Positions 35,145 to 42,685 of a DNA stretch of 64,000 bases are shown piece after piece (the stretch's first letter is position 1; each line of letters starts with the position of its first letter). A program made the translations under genes and the position numbers. Source of the DNA: Litorimonas sp965205225. Lineage in GTDB: Bacteria; Pseudomonadota; Alphaproteobacteria; Caulobacterales; Maricaulaceae. The notes below the pieces were generated by a model. It had not been told where the DNA came from, searched no databases, and worked only from the letters and a program-made list of their open reading frames with translations. The stretch lies in contig CBDBFZ010000001.1 in assembly GCA_965205225.1 (NCBI GenBank), positions 62,001 to 126,000 of the forward strand, written 5' to 3'.

Positions 35145-35683
35145 CCCAAATGACATCCGGCCCCATTGCCGCATTTCTTGCCACAAAAACAGGACTGTCA
35201 ACTGCGGTCATAACAGGCGTTCTGACTGTGGCCGTTCCCATAATTTCCGCGGCAGTCATGCACAAGGTCGCCTTTGACAAGGGCTGGGGCGCATATGAGG
35301 ACTCATTGCGCGCCGGCACCGCAGAGCTTGACGGCAAAGTCATTGAGGTGATCGACGCGGATACCAAGCAAGCCACAGAAGACGCCATCTATCTACGCGG
35401 CCAGATGGACGGCTTCAAAAACGCACAATCTCAATTCTTAGTTACATTGGAGGGCATCAATGCTAATCATGCTAAAGCCATCGGCGCTGTTGGCCGGCGC
35501 GAATATACATCGACAGAGCGTAGTTGGCGCGACACTGACGTGCCTGTTTCTACCAGCCTGCGCCTCGACAGAATTGTCACAACCCGTGGAGCCGATTTTG
35601 ATCGGGGCGGATTGCCCAACCCTGAAGATAGATGGCCAGTTGCTAATTATCTCGCCAGTGACTCCGATAGCAGCGATCCGTAA
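35141..35683 (+). CDS. inner-membrane spanin (Rz-like)
   Basis: A 180-residue protein with one N-terminal membrane segment (LSTAVITGVLTVAVPIISAAV, residues 18-38) and a periplasmic helical region (about 55-115). Its 3' third is overlapped in another frame by a lipoprotein gene, the embedded Rz/Rz1 layout. It would join the o-spanin across the periplasm to disrupt the outer membrane. The stop of the amidase gene overlaps its start. Confidence 0.75.
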   Translation: MTQMTSGPIAAFLATKTGLSTAVITGVLTVAVPIISAAVMHKVAFDKGWGAYEDSLRAGTAELDGKVIEVIDADTKQATEDAIYLRGQMDGFKNAQSQFLVTLEGINANHAKAIGAVGRREYTSTERSWRDTDVPVSTSLRLDRIVTTRGADFDRGGLPNPEDRWPVANYLASDSDSSDP

Positions 35684-35906
35684 CAATGGAGATCTTGAGG
35701 ATGGCTTTGAAATCGTTGTCGCGGACCATAACCGCGATCGAGGGCAGCTCCGTGAGCTATCCGGGGCCGTCAAACAGCTGGAGAAAAACCAATCAGAGAT
35801 TGATGCGGAGTGTGCCAGGCGAGCTGAGGCCCGCGCGCAGGTGCTGCGTGAGGCTGCAAAAGAAACGGTGAAAATAAAGCGTAAGATCTGGAAGGGCTGG
35901 TTCTAG
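35460..35906 (+). CDS. outer-membrane lipoprotein spanin (Rz1-like), overlapping
   Basis: Begins out of frame within the i-spanin gene. A lipobox LFLPAC follows a hydrophobic run, placing the acylated Cys at about residue 34 from ATG 35460 (nearer starts, including ATG 35469 and a TTG, would shorten the signal). The mature part continues beyond the i-spanin stop into a long charged coiled coil (VKQLEKNQSEIDAECARRAEARAQVLREAAKETVKIKRK). At about 115 mature residues it is longer than lambda Rz1, so it may reach further across the periplasm. Confidence 0.7.
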   Translation: MLIMLKPSALLAGANIHRQSVVGATLTCLFLPACASTELSQPVEPILIGADCPTLKIDGQLLIISPVTPIAAIRNNGDLEDGFEIVVADHNRDRGQLRELSGAVKQLEKNQSEIDAECARRAEARAQVLREAAKETVKIKRKIWKGWF

Positions 35907-35912
35907 CGCTTG

Positions 35913-36050
35913 TCACCCAAACACGCCAATCACAATAATAATCCCAGCCAAGAACCCAATCACAGCCACTATAGCCCCTATCCTGCGCGATCTATACCAA
36001 GCCCGGTCTCTGGCGTGGCTTGTGGCGAGGTCTTCGGGAGAGAGTGTCAT
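35913..36050 (-). CDS. 45-residue membrane protein, opposite strand
   Basis: A short minus-strand gene (ATG at 36050, stop at 35913). The N-terminal half is soluble and basic (LSPEDLATSHARDRAWYRSRR) and the C-terminal half is one membrane segment (IGAIVAVIGFLAGIIIVIGVFG). The clean amphipathic/hydrophobic split argues that it is real. It faces the spanin gene and is one of few leftward genes in the late region. Function unknown; possibly exclusion or lysis control. Confidence 0.55.
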   Translation of the reverse strand: MTLSPEDLATSHARDRAWYRSRRIGAIVAVIGFLAGIIIVIGVFG

Positions 36051-36106
36051 GCTTTCTCATAGTTATTAGCAAAAAGACGAACGGTAAATATTATCAACGA
36101 ATGATC

Positions 36107-36128
36107 GGCCCCCCTTAATGCGGGGGCC
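36107..36128. terminator. GC-rich hairpin, possible terminator
   Basis: GGCCCCC (36107-36113) and GGGGGCC (36122-36128) form a perfect 7-bp stem with an 8-nt loop. No T-run follows on either side. It separates the late rightward genes and the small leftward gene from the methylase region. Confidence 0.45.
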
Positions 36129-36165
36129 GGAACGAAGGCGCGTCCCGAACCGAGAGACTCGACCT

Positions 36166-36238
36166 CTCTCACATTAGCGCACGGCCGTGCGCGTCTGATC
36201 CCGCAGCCCTACAGGGCGGGATTGCCCTAATGCGAGAG
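36166..36238 (+). promoter_or_regulatory. three-way-junction structured leader before the Dam-type methylase
   Basis: An outer 12-bp stem with one mismatch (CTCTCACATTAG 36166-36177 with CTAATGCGAGAG 36227-36238) encloses two hairpins. One is the palindrome GCGCACGG/CCGTGCGC at 36177-36192. The other is ATCCCG...CGGGAT at 36198-36222, with an inner CCC/GGG stem. The element ends nine bases before the methylase ATG. It could be an RNA switch, a protein-binding leader or a DNA cruciform site. Confidence 0.5.
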
Positions 36239-36246
36239 CGTCACCC

Positions 36247-37113
36247 ATGTCTACCCATCTTTTGAGGTCCATCCCGACTGCCAGGCCCGTGGCGCCTTAT
36301 CTTGGCGGAAAGCGGCTTCTGGCAAAACAGATTTGCGAGCATATTCAGGCGACGCCTCATGATCTCTATGCCGAACCCTTCGTTGGCATGGGCGGCGTGT
36401 TTTTCAGGCGGTCCATGGTGCCCGCCGTAGAGGTCATCAATGATGCCAATGGCGAAGTCGCCAACCTATTCCGGATCCTGCAGCGTCACTATCCGCAATT
36501 CATGGAAGTGCTGCGCTTTCAGCTCACTTCACGGCGAGAATTTGACCGTCTGTCCCGCACCGATCCTCAGACTTTGACGGATCTGGAACGCGCCGCGCGC
36601 TTTCTCTATCTCCAGCGCACCGCGTTTGGCGGCAAGGTGGTGGGCCAGAACTTTGCCATGCGTAAGGTCGGCCGAGGGGCCCGGTTTGATCTCACCCAGG
36701 TCGCGCCCATGCTTGAGGACGCGCATGAGCGCCTGTCGGGCGTGACGATTGAGGCGCTGGACTTTGAGCCCTTCATCCAAACCTATGACCGGCCTGGGGC
36801 GCTCTTCTATCTTGATCCGCCCTATTGGGACTGTGAGAATGATTATGATGCGATGTTTGACAAGGCGGCCTTTCGCCGTCTCGCCGCTGTGCTGAATGAT
36901 TTGCAGGGGCGCTTCATCCTATCGCTGAATGACACGCCGGGCGTGCGCGGGATGTTCGCATTTGGCAGCTTTGAGACGGTTGACCTATCCTATTCTATCG
37001 CAGCAGGCAGCCGAACCGACGCCAAGGAAGTGATCATCACTGGAGGCGGCGATATCCCATCCGATCTGCAAGCGGCATTTGACCGAGGATCGCCATTGGA
37101 ATTGGATTTCTAA
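36247..37113 (+). CDS. DNA adenine methylase, D12 class (Dam-like)
   Basis: A 288-residue N6-adenine methyltransferase of the alpha (D12) class. VAPYLGGKRLLAKQI is followed by YAEPFVGMGGVFFRR (motif I, SAM-binding), VINDANGEVANLFRIL, and motif IV FYLDPPYWDCEND near residue 195, with the class-typical order. Normal length and no break. It may protect phage DNA or modify host gene control; the target cannot be read from sequence, though Dam-like enzymes usually act on GATC-type sites. It stands alone behind a structured leader. Confidence 0.9.
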   Translation: MSTHLLRSIPTARPVAPYLGGKRLLAKQICEHIQATPHDLYAEPFVGMGGVFFRRSMVPAVEVINDANGEVANLFRILQRHYPQFMEVLRFQLTSRREFDRLSRTDPQTLTDLERAARFLYLQRTAFGGKVVGQNFAMRKVGRGARFDLTQVAPMLEDAHERLSGVTIEALDFEPFIQTYDRPGALFYLDPPYWDCENDYDAMFDKAAFRRLAAVLNDLQGRFILSLNDTPGVRGMFAFGSFETVDLSYSIAAGSRTDAKEVIITGGGDIPSDLQAAFDRGSPLELDF

Positions 37114-37260
37114 GCCGCGTCAGAGGCCCGCGCCGCGAGCGAGCGGCGCCCCGCTCAAACGGGCACGGGCCTGACCGTCTGATTAGGCCGCTCCTATATT
37201 GCGGGCTGCCGACTTGCTGTGTTTTGATCTCAGCCGGAATTCTTAAGCCCTTCGAGGCTA

Positions 37261-37297
37261 TCAACTGACGCTTTCAACAGGCTCATCGGTCATGGTC
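37261..37297 (-). pseudogene. fossil C-terminal tail of a CI-type repressor
   Basis: Minus-strand codons read TDEPVESVS before a stop. The same peptide occurs in the longer repressor tails at 42473-42529 and 44321-44377. It is only a scrap, but the DNA (CTTTCAACAGGCTCATCGGT) is identical to those copies, so it marks a former repressor end or a recombination junction just beside the restriction gene. Confidence 0.5.
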
Positions 37298-37304
37298 TTG
37301 TGGT

Positions 37305-37916
37305 TTAAGGCGCTATGCCGATTACGACTAAAGGAACGGCTGGAATGCCTCTGCCCTGCCTTATAAGATTGTATAGCTCGCCTTCATAGTAGCCCGGACC
37401 AGACGACATTTCAGCTTGAAGCTCCTTCATCGGCAATATCTCGATACCAAGGTCGATCACATCACTGACAAAGAATGCCATGTGCTTCACGAAAAGGTCG
37501 AAGGACACAAACGAGTATTTGCCGAATTGCACTTCAACCGCGACTCTACCCTTCACAAAATCTGTTTGATTGTAAGAGTAGATTGGTGTCTCGCCTGTCG
37601 CTTCGATCTCAGCCTTTTGCTCATCACGAGGCAAGGACATCGTTTTCCTGATAAGTTTCGCATCTTTTGTGACCCAATAAGAAGTGCGAGATTCAGCCCA
37701 TCCTCTCGACGTAAACTCTTGATCCATTGCTTTGTTCATATCCTTCGGAGCGTAAAGCAACTTCCCTTTCATGGTCTTCTCACGTGAGACTTTTGTCTTA
37801 AATTGGGTCGCGTTCACATTGGCGATTACGTCCTGAATCTCCTGCCAGAGCGCAGGCTTGTGAACGAGAAGATACTCTAACCCATTCAGATGGGAGTAAG
37901 TCTCGACAATTCTCAT
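37305..37916 (-). CDS. type II restriction endonuclease, BglII-like
   Basis: A 203-residue nuclease. NQTDFVKGRVAVEVQFGKYSF near residues 116-136 gives D119, E128 and Q130, the same 9- and 2-residue spacing as the BglII active site (Asp84, Glu93, Gln95). The following FDLFVKHMAFFVSDVIDLGIEILPMKEL and SGPGYYEGELYNLIR are typical for the family. It starts inside the methylase stop (TGATG), so the methylase is made first and the nuclease after, the safe order. Specificity may be AGATCT or a relative; the phage does contain AGATCT. Confidence 0.85.
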   Translation of the reverse strand: MRIVETYSHLNGLEYLLVHKPALWQEIQDVIANVNATQFKTKVSREKTMKGKLLYAPKDMNKAMDQEFTSRGWAESRTSYWVTKDAKLIRKTMSLPRDEQKAEIEATGETPIYSYNQTDFVKGRVAVEVQFGKYSFVSFDLFVKHMAFFVSDVIDLGIEILPMKELQAEMSSGPGYYEGELYNLIRQGRGIPAVPLVVIGIAP

Positions 37917-38779
37917 CAGTGGCCGCCGTTCTTCTTTCTCGGATCATAAACAGGCTTGTTCATCGGTCGTGTTTTAAGAGTGCCATATCTCAACTCGTGA
38001 AGCCTCTGCCATGCGATATCGACATACTTTTTCTCTGTGTCGCACCCAAAACCGGATCGGCTATGCATCTCTGCCGCGATCACGGAACTTCCGACACCCA
38101 TATAAGGATCTAAAACCTGATCCCCTTCATCGGTGAGAGACAAGACCAAGCGTTCAACCAGCTCCACAGGAAACTGACAAGGATGCTCTGTCTTCTCTAC
38201 ATGGTTGTTTTTGACGTTTGGAAATACCCACACGTCACCTGGATTCTTCCCTAGAGGGTTGCCTGAAAGCTGACCCGCCTTTGGACCTTTGTAATATCTC
38301 TTGTTCGGATACTTTGACGGAACACGGATCGGATCCAGATTGAAAGTGTAATCGTCTGACTTTGTGAACCACATAATCGTCTCATAGCGGCCAGACAGAC
38401 GTTTCTTACAATGCAACCCGTGTTCGAAATGCCAGACAATCCGATTTCTCAGTTTCAGACCATGATCATGGAAGACGTGGTAGAGGACGATATCGAGCGG
38501 AAAAATCTCACACTTGAGAACGTGATTGCCAACTTGCCAACACAGAGATCCCCCCGGGTGTAGAAGTCGAACGCATTCCGAGATCACTCGCGCTTGATCC
38601 TGGACATATCGTTCAAGCGAAGTCCTGCTCTCGTAGGACTTCCCAATATTGTAAGGCGGGGACGTGACAATGAGCTTCATAGAGGCATCGTCCAGCCCCC
38701 TCATAAATCTCAGATTGTCTTTGCACTCCATTTGAGCTGAGTGATCAGCATGAATGCGGGTAATAGCACTTTTATTCAT
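37916..38779 (-). CDS. type II DNA methyltransferase, beta class (partner of BglII-like nuclease)
   Basis: About 287 residues from ATG 38779 (GAGG upstream; a TTG four codons earlier is less likely). The motif order is beta class: the catalytic motif IV TSPPYNIGKSY comes early (near residue 38) and the SAM-binding motif I VLDPYMGVGSS late (near 240). SPPY is usual for N4-cytosine methylases, and M.BglII is of that kind, so N4-methylcytosine is the likely product. It protects phage and lysogen from the coupled nuclease. Confidence 0.88.
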   Translation of the reverse strand: MNKSAITRIHADHSAQMECKDNLRFMRGLDDASMKLIVTSPPYNIGKSYESRTSLERYVQDQARVISECVRLLHPGGSLCWQVGNHVLKCEIFPLDIVLYHVFHDHGLKLRNRIVWHFEHGLHCKKRLSGRYETIMWFTKSDDYTFNLDPIRVPSKYPNKRYYKGPKAGQLSGNPLGKNPGDVWVFPNVKNNHVEKTEHPCQFPVELVERLVLSLTDEGDQVLDPYMGVGSSVIAAEMHSRSGFGCDTEKKYVDIAWQRLHELRYGTLKTRPMNKPVYDPRKKNGGH

Positions 38780-38839
38780 TATGCCTCGCAACGGTTGGTT
38801 ACATGGTTAAGCATTGGCATATCGCTCTGATATGCAAGC

Positions 38840-39020
38840 GATTACTAACTCCGCCAGTGCGATAGCCCCACATAATTTCGTTCAGAAAATTCCTGCGCCC
38901 GAAAAGCCCGTGCTGGGCGGGCTGGATGGAGATCGATGATGAAGACGATAGACCTGTCAGCGGCTCTGTGCTGTCCGGTTCCAGGAGCAGAGTCTGCCTT
39001 GTGAGACGATGACTGAATTG
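38840..39020 (-). pseudogene. DNA methyltransferase fragment
   Basis: A short minus-strand stretch reads HGLFGRRNFLNEIMWGYRTGG, matching the segment FGHRNFRNEIIWCYKSGG of the methylase-nuclease fusion at 40080-41510. Upstream codons (to about 39020) only vaguely follow the same protein and include a Ser run, suggesting frame changes. It is a remnant of a second, related modification gene. Confidence 0.6.
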
Positions 39021-39021
39021 G

Positions 39022-39315
39022 ATGGGTTTGGGGAGTAGGTTTTCCGGCTTCATCACTGATCATGCTCATCTGCTGGACGCAGGAGGGCGTCAGCGTCTGG
39101 TGCGCCACGGTTTTCTTCCTGAGCGTGAGGTGATGACCGGGGTCGGTAAAGTGTCGGTCCAAGTGCCTCGCGTCCGAGACCGGAGCGTGACTGCAGATGA
39201 CAGCAAGATCAGTTCCGCTCGTTGTTGGTTCCGCACTACCTGCGCAACGCTCAGACGGTCACGACGGCTCACCGCGCCAGGTCAGGGTGATCACGCCACA
39301 GGCCGCGCGGAGTAG
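39022..39315 (+). pseudogene. IS256-family transposase remnant
   Basis: LLDAGGRQRLVRHGFLPEREVMTG and VQVPRVRDRS are the N-terminal signature of IS256-type transposases. A frame change then reveals FRSLLVPHYLRNAQTV. Only about 90 residues remain. Its 3' part (from CGGTCACGACGGCTC at 39256) recurs as a scar at 42524 and 44371, each time before a secreted-protein gene, so the scar marks sites where module exchange took place. Confidence 0.7.
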
Positions 39316-40037
39316 GCCTCAGTTCATGCTTTGAAAGTGACAAAATGACAATTAATATTCAATAAAAAATGACAATAGTTCAATTTAGATTGGAGTTGCA
39401 ATAGTTCAATTTCCCTGCGATCACGGCAATATGAGGTCAGTATTTTTTACAGTTGTCTGTTTAATTTTATTCGGGTGCCCCTTGGCGGGAGTGGCAGGAG
39501 AGCCGCATTGGGAAGAAGTGCGACCAGGCGAATATGTAGCACGTTGGACGGGTGATAGTGGTTGGGAGGTCTTCGCGGGAGCTGACCGCGACAAGGCGAA
39601 CTGCAAAATCGCCAAGCCAATTCGAGGCGGTATTTTGTATTCAAAACGCATGGGCGGATACGGGCCGATATTAAATGGTAGCCTATATTTGGCGTATGAA
39701 GAGGGATATCATATTGATAGGCAGGAGGAGGATTGGCAAGTCGATGTCATCAGGGATTATCGCGTTTCCATTAACCCTCGCTGGTCATATAAGTCTGCAG
39801 AGTTTAGAGAAATAGGTGATCGTTTTATGCGGGAATGGGAACAAAATATTCCATTGGAATCGCTGAAAAAATTCGAAGGTTTGTCCTTAGAATTTTCTGT
39901 AGTCAGTTACGAATATCCTAAGATCTTTGTCGGTTTGCATGAAACCTCCGGGGTTATTGATATCAGTGGCACTGGTTTAATCGAAAGCGATTTAACTCAA
40001 TGCAAAGAGGCCTTGGAAGCTGAGTTTGGGCGGGTCG
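39256..40037 (+). repeat. direct repeat of IS256 scar plus secreted-protein gene, copy A
   Basis: Nearly identical to 44371-45154 (one 2-bp indel and a few substitutions near the left end; the gene body differs at very few bases). It covers the IS256 scar, an AT-rich promoter region with two ATGACAAT motifs, and the secreted-protein gene. Beyond the right end the copies diverge at once. Confidence 0.9.
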
Positions 40038-40045
40038 GCCAGTAA
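39431..40045 (+). CDS. secreted or lipoprotein moron, copy A
   Basis: A 204-residue exported protein. Signal peptide SVFFTVVCLILFGCPLAGVAG; LFGC could act as a lipobox, or cleavage could follow VAG. The mature part is acidic and aromatic (WEEVRPGEYVARWTGDSGWEVFAG), with no known domain. It is AT-richer than the phage structural genes, so probably a later acquisition. A second nearly identical copy (44548-45165) differs only at the C-terminal end. The paralogue abuts a repressor gene; here the neighbour is a methylase. Superinfection exclusion is a guess from context. Confidence 0.65.
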   Translation: MRSVFFTVVCLILFGCPLAGVAGEPHWEEVRPGEYVARWTGDSGWEVFAGADRDKANCKIAKPIRGGILYSKRMGGYGPILNGSLYLAYEEGYHIDRQEEDWQVDVIRDYRVSINPRWSYKSAEFREIGDRFMREWEQNIPLESLKKFEGLSLEFSVVSYEYPKIFVGLHETSGVIDISGTGLIESDLTQCKEALEAEFGRVGQ

Positions 40046-40079
40046 TAAATTTCGCGGTTAGCAGTTATAGGTTTATCCG

Positions 40080-41510
40080 TTAACCTAGCGGTAGCGCAGG
40101 TTGTGCCGCCCCTTTGGCCCGCGCCACAGAAGGCGTCAGGAACCGCTTGCCGTCAAGAATGTCCTGAACGGTCAGCAACTGCATTCGCGGATACTGAACA
40201 CCCATGACGTCAAGATCGCCCGCCGCGGCCATTTCACGAGCAAAGTTCCTCGTCTTAATTGGCCCCAGATCGTCCATAATGATCAACCCTGCCATTTTAG
40301 CGTTATCGCGTTCCAGCACCCCTCGCAGGTCACGCACGACACTGATATCGACATTGGTGCCGCCCTTGACCTCCAGCACCATGCTTTCAAGATTGCGGCC
40401 CCCCATATCAAAATAGAGTCGCCCATCAATCCCGCCATCCGCTGTCTTTCGCGCGGTGACAAAGCCGTCAACCTGTTCAACGACCCATTTCTGAAAATGA
40501 TACTTATTACGATTCCAAAGATCGCGTGCACCTTCTATGCTATGCGGTATGCCCTTTATTTCGAAATCGACACCCTCTTTCAGACCGAGCCTATCCTGCA
40601 AGCGTATTTTGGCCACACGCTTGATCGCATGAATAGCTATGTCAATCCCGACCCAGCGGCGTTTCAGGCGATGCGCGGCCTCCAGGGTTGTCGCGCAACC
40701 GCAGAATGGGTCGAAGACAACATCGCCTTCGTTGGAGCTGGCATTGATAATGCGTTCCAACAGGGCAAGTGGTTTTTGTGTGGCATAGCCAAGTCTTTCG
40801 CTATGGGTAGTTGCCAACATCGAAATTTCCCACCAGTCGCGAGCCGTTACAATTGAATACGTCCCATTTTTATCTTTATAATATTTAACGGCACCACCAT
40901 GGCCCCCGCCTGATTGACCATAAGATTTGATCTTTAATTGATTAAATTTGCAATGTTTTTGGTTTTTTGCATAAAATAAAATTGTATCATGTTTTTTGGC
41001 AAACCAGCGCTTGCTTGCGCCACCGGACTTATAACACCAGATAATCTCATTCCGAAAATTCCTATGGCCGAAAATCCCATCCATCATGATCTTGATGTAA
41101 TGGGAGGCCGTCGGATCGCAGTGTAGATAGATTGAGCCGGTCGGCTTGAGAATGTTGCGCATGGGCAAGAGTCGCTCAGTCATGTAGCTGAGATAGGCTA
41201 GTAGACTGGGCTGGGTCTTTCGAAGAGCGTTACACCAGATTTTCCAGAACTCGGCGATACCGTCGTTAACACCAGCTTCCCTCATAAGGATAGGCATATT
41301 GCGAATGGCCCGTTCGCGTTCATTATCCAAAGTCCATTGATCGCAGAAAGCTTCAATCTGGTCCGGCAAGGGGCGACCCGTTTCGTCTTTGTAGATTGCG
41401 TTATAAGCGCGCTTGGAATTGAACGGTGGGTCGAGATAGATCAGGTCCACGCTGCCAAGCGGCATATCCTTCATGATGGCCAGGCAATCCCCATAATAGA
41501 GCCGGTTCAT
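40080..41510 (-). CDS. DNA methyltransferase fused to PD-(D/E)xK nuclease domain
   Basis: About 476 residues from ATG 41510. The N-terminal part is a beta-class adenine methylase: motif IV IYLDPPFNS near residue 27 and motif I VVFDPFCGCATTLEAA near 267. Residues about 338-450 form a separate domain with FQKWVVEQVDGF, GGIDGR (Asp near 362) and LEVKGG (Glu380, Lys382), the Mrr-like PD-(D/E)xK arrangement. One chain may therefore both cut and modify, like single-chain type II/IIL enzymes, but no target-recognition or helicase domain is evident. Coupled by ATGA to a small upstream gene. Confidence 0.85.
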   Translation of the reverse strand: MNRLYYGDCLAIMKDMPLGSVDLIYLDPPFNSKRAYNAIYKDETGRPLPDQIEAFCDQWTLDNERERAIRNMPILMREAGVNDGIAEFWKIWCNALRKTQPSLLAYLSYMTERLLPMRNILKPTGSIYLHCDPTASHYIKIMMDGIFGHRNFRNEIIWCYKSGGASKRWFAKKHDTILFYAKNQKHCKFNQLKIKSYGQSGGGHGGAVKYYKDKNGTYSIVTARDWWEISMLATTHSERLGYATQKPLALLERIINASSNEGDVVFDPFCGCATTLEAAHRLKRRWVGIDIAIHAIKRVAKIRLQDRLGLKEGVDFEIKGIPHSIEGARDLWNRNKYHFQKWVVEQVDGFVTARKTADGGIDGRLYFDMGGRNLESMVLEVKGGTNVDISVVRDLRGVLERDNAKMAGLIIMDDLGPIKTRNFAREMAAAGDLDVMGVQYPRMQLLTVQDILDGKRFLTPSVARAKGAAQPALPLG

Positions 41511-41698
41511 GCGAAGCACCCCCACATGAATGCGCCAAAGGCATTGTCGTTCTTGCGTTCATTATACTTCCAGCACGCTTCCGCGGCATAGAGCGGCATG
41601 TGGCGTTTGTTTCTGATTAAAGCGTTCGTAGTCATCTCACCAAAATCGTCGACGTAAAATGTATTTTGCCAAATCCCGGTATTGTTGAGATTGGCCAA
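41507..41698 (-). CDS. small protein upstream of the methylase-nuclease
   Basis: A 63-residue frame starting at TTG 41698 and ending in an ATGA overlap with the methylase. FYVDDFGEMTTNALIRNKRHMPLYAAEACWKYNERK looks protein-like, but no family is recognised. It could be a control or accessory protein of the restriction system; the TTG start makes the boundary uncertain. Confidence 0.4.
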   Translation of the reverse strand: MANLNNTGIWQNTFYVDDFGEMTTNALIRNKRHMPLYAAEACWKYNERKNDNAFGAFMWGCFA

Positions 41699-42066
41699 GC
41701 GCTGCCGTTCCGCTCATGCATGGAATATACGCGCATAACAAGCAATTACCGCTTTCTAAAGTGAGCGATAGCTATAAAATCGGGTCTATGAGTTATGAAG
41801 ATGGACAATTACGACAACTTCGGGTCCGTCTCTCTCGTATTGAGGCTGACAAAGGCACATGGAAGCAATGACTTTCGCATCAATTCTTAAGTAGCCAGCG
41901 AATCGATTCGATTTCGGGATAGTCTGCGTGGCCGCGCGGGGATCGCCGGGTTTTTCATAGGCACCAGCCAGATACGACCCGCTCTGCCAGCCTTGTCAAC
42001 ATGCCATTTTGGCCAAGTGGCTGGAAGAGGGTAGTCAAGCCTTCGGAACTTTTATATGTTCTATTT
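41699..42066. other. gene-poor stretch, AT-rich
   Basis: No convincing gene. A 27-codon frame at 41788-41871 lacks a ribosome site. Near 41890-41990 the minus strand reads SYLAGAYEKPGD, which may be debris of a lost protein gene. It probably contains the promoters for the leftward methylase gene and the rightward lipoprotein gene. Confidence 0.4.
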
Positions 42067-42486
42067 ATGCGTTTACACCTCCAACTTTTTTACGCCGTAA
42101 TTCTTCTCGGTTGTTCTCCGACGGAAACAGCCACTGTCTCTGAGACCGAGAAGCCAATGGAAGTGCCTACAGATAGTCAACGTTTGGAGATGGGTGTAAG
42201 GGATCTTTCGCAAGCTTTGATAGCCTATAAGGATCGGCCGATGACGTATTCCTCCCTGTCTGGACCTGACCGGTTAAAGGTAGCACGCGAGATTTTGATG
42301 CAGATATTGTTATTTGAGGGTGTAAAAATTGCGGAGACCGATGTTGGGCTGGCGCTGCTTTATGTCGATGATTGCATGAAAGCCCGAGATCGCGTCGCCC
42401 CGACTGCGACGATTCCCACATCGGCTCGACTTTGTTTACGAGATAAGACCTATCGGGCGGCAGTGAGCGCACTTAGCGTACCTTAA
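42067..42486 (+). CDS. lipoprotein moron
   Basis: About 139 residues from ATG 42067. Signal LHLQLFYAVILLGCS has a good lipobox (VILLGC), so the mature protein is a membrane-anchored lipoprotein. The mature part has no known domain; four Cys are near the end (VDDCMKARD, SARLCLRD). Its 3' half is duplicated at 44148-44334. The stop overlaps the fossil repressor tail on the other strand by 14 bases, the same convergent layout as the two intact repressor/secreted-protein pairs. Confidence 0.65.
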   Translation: MRLHLQLFYAVILLGCSPTETATVSETEKPMEVPTDSQRLEMGVRDLSQALIAYKDRPMTYSSLSGPDRLKVAREILMQILLFEGVKIAETDVGLALLYVDDCMKARDRVAPTATIPTSARLCLRDKTYRAAVSALSVP

Positions 42487-42570
42487 TCCACTCAATCGGA
42501 CTGACGCTTTCAACAGGCTCATCGGTCACGACGGCTCACCGCGCCAGGTCAGGGTGATCACGCCACAGGC
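42300..42570 (+). repeat. direct repeat of lipoprotein 3' end, repressor tail and scar, copy 1
   Basis: Repeats at 44148-44420 (offset 1848, plus a 2-bp indel). It contains the 3' half of the lipoprotein gene, the fossil repressor C-terminus on the minus strand, and the IS256-derived scar, in the same order in both copies. Confidence 0.9.
42473..42529 (-). pseudogene. fossil C-terminal tail of a CI-type repressor
   Basis: Minus-strand codons read VTDEPVESVSPIEWIKVR then stop. The intact repressor at 43250-44029 ends VMVESISPIDWIKMRR, so this is the tail of a related repressor whose body is gone. Upstream of the tail the sequence switches to the IS256 scar and meets a stop. Confidence 0.75.
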
Positions 42571-42685
42571 AGCGAGAATCAGGGTTTCGCTCATGCTTCG
42601 GAAATGAGACAAAATATGTCAATTTCAATCCAAGAAAACAAATATGTCGGTTTTAATAATAAGGAATACTTGGTAACTATACGCC

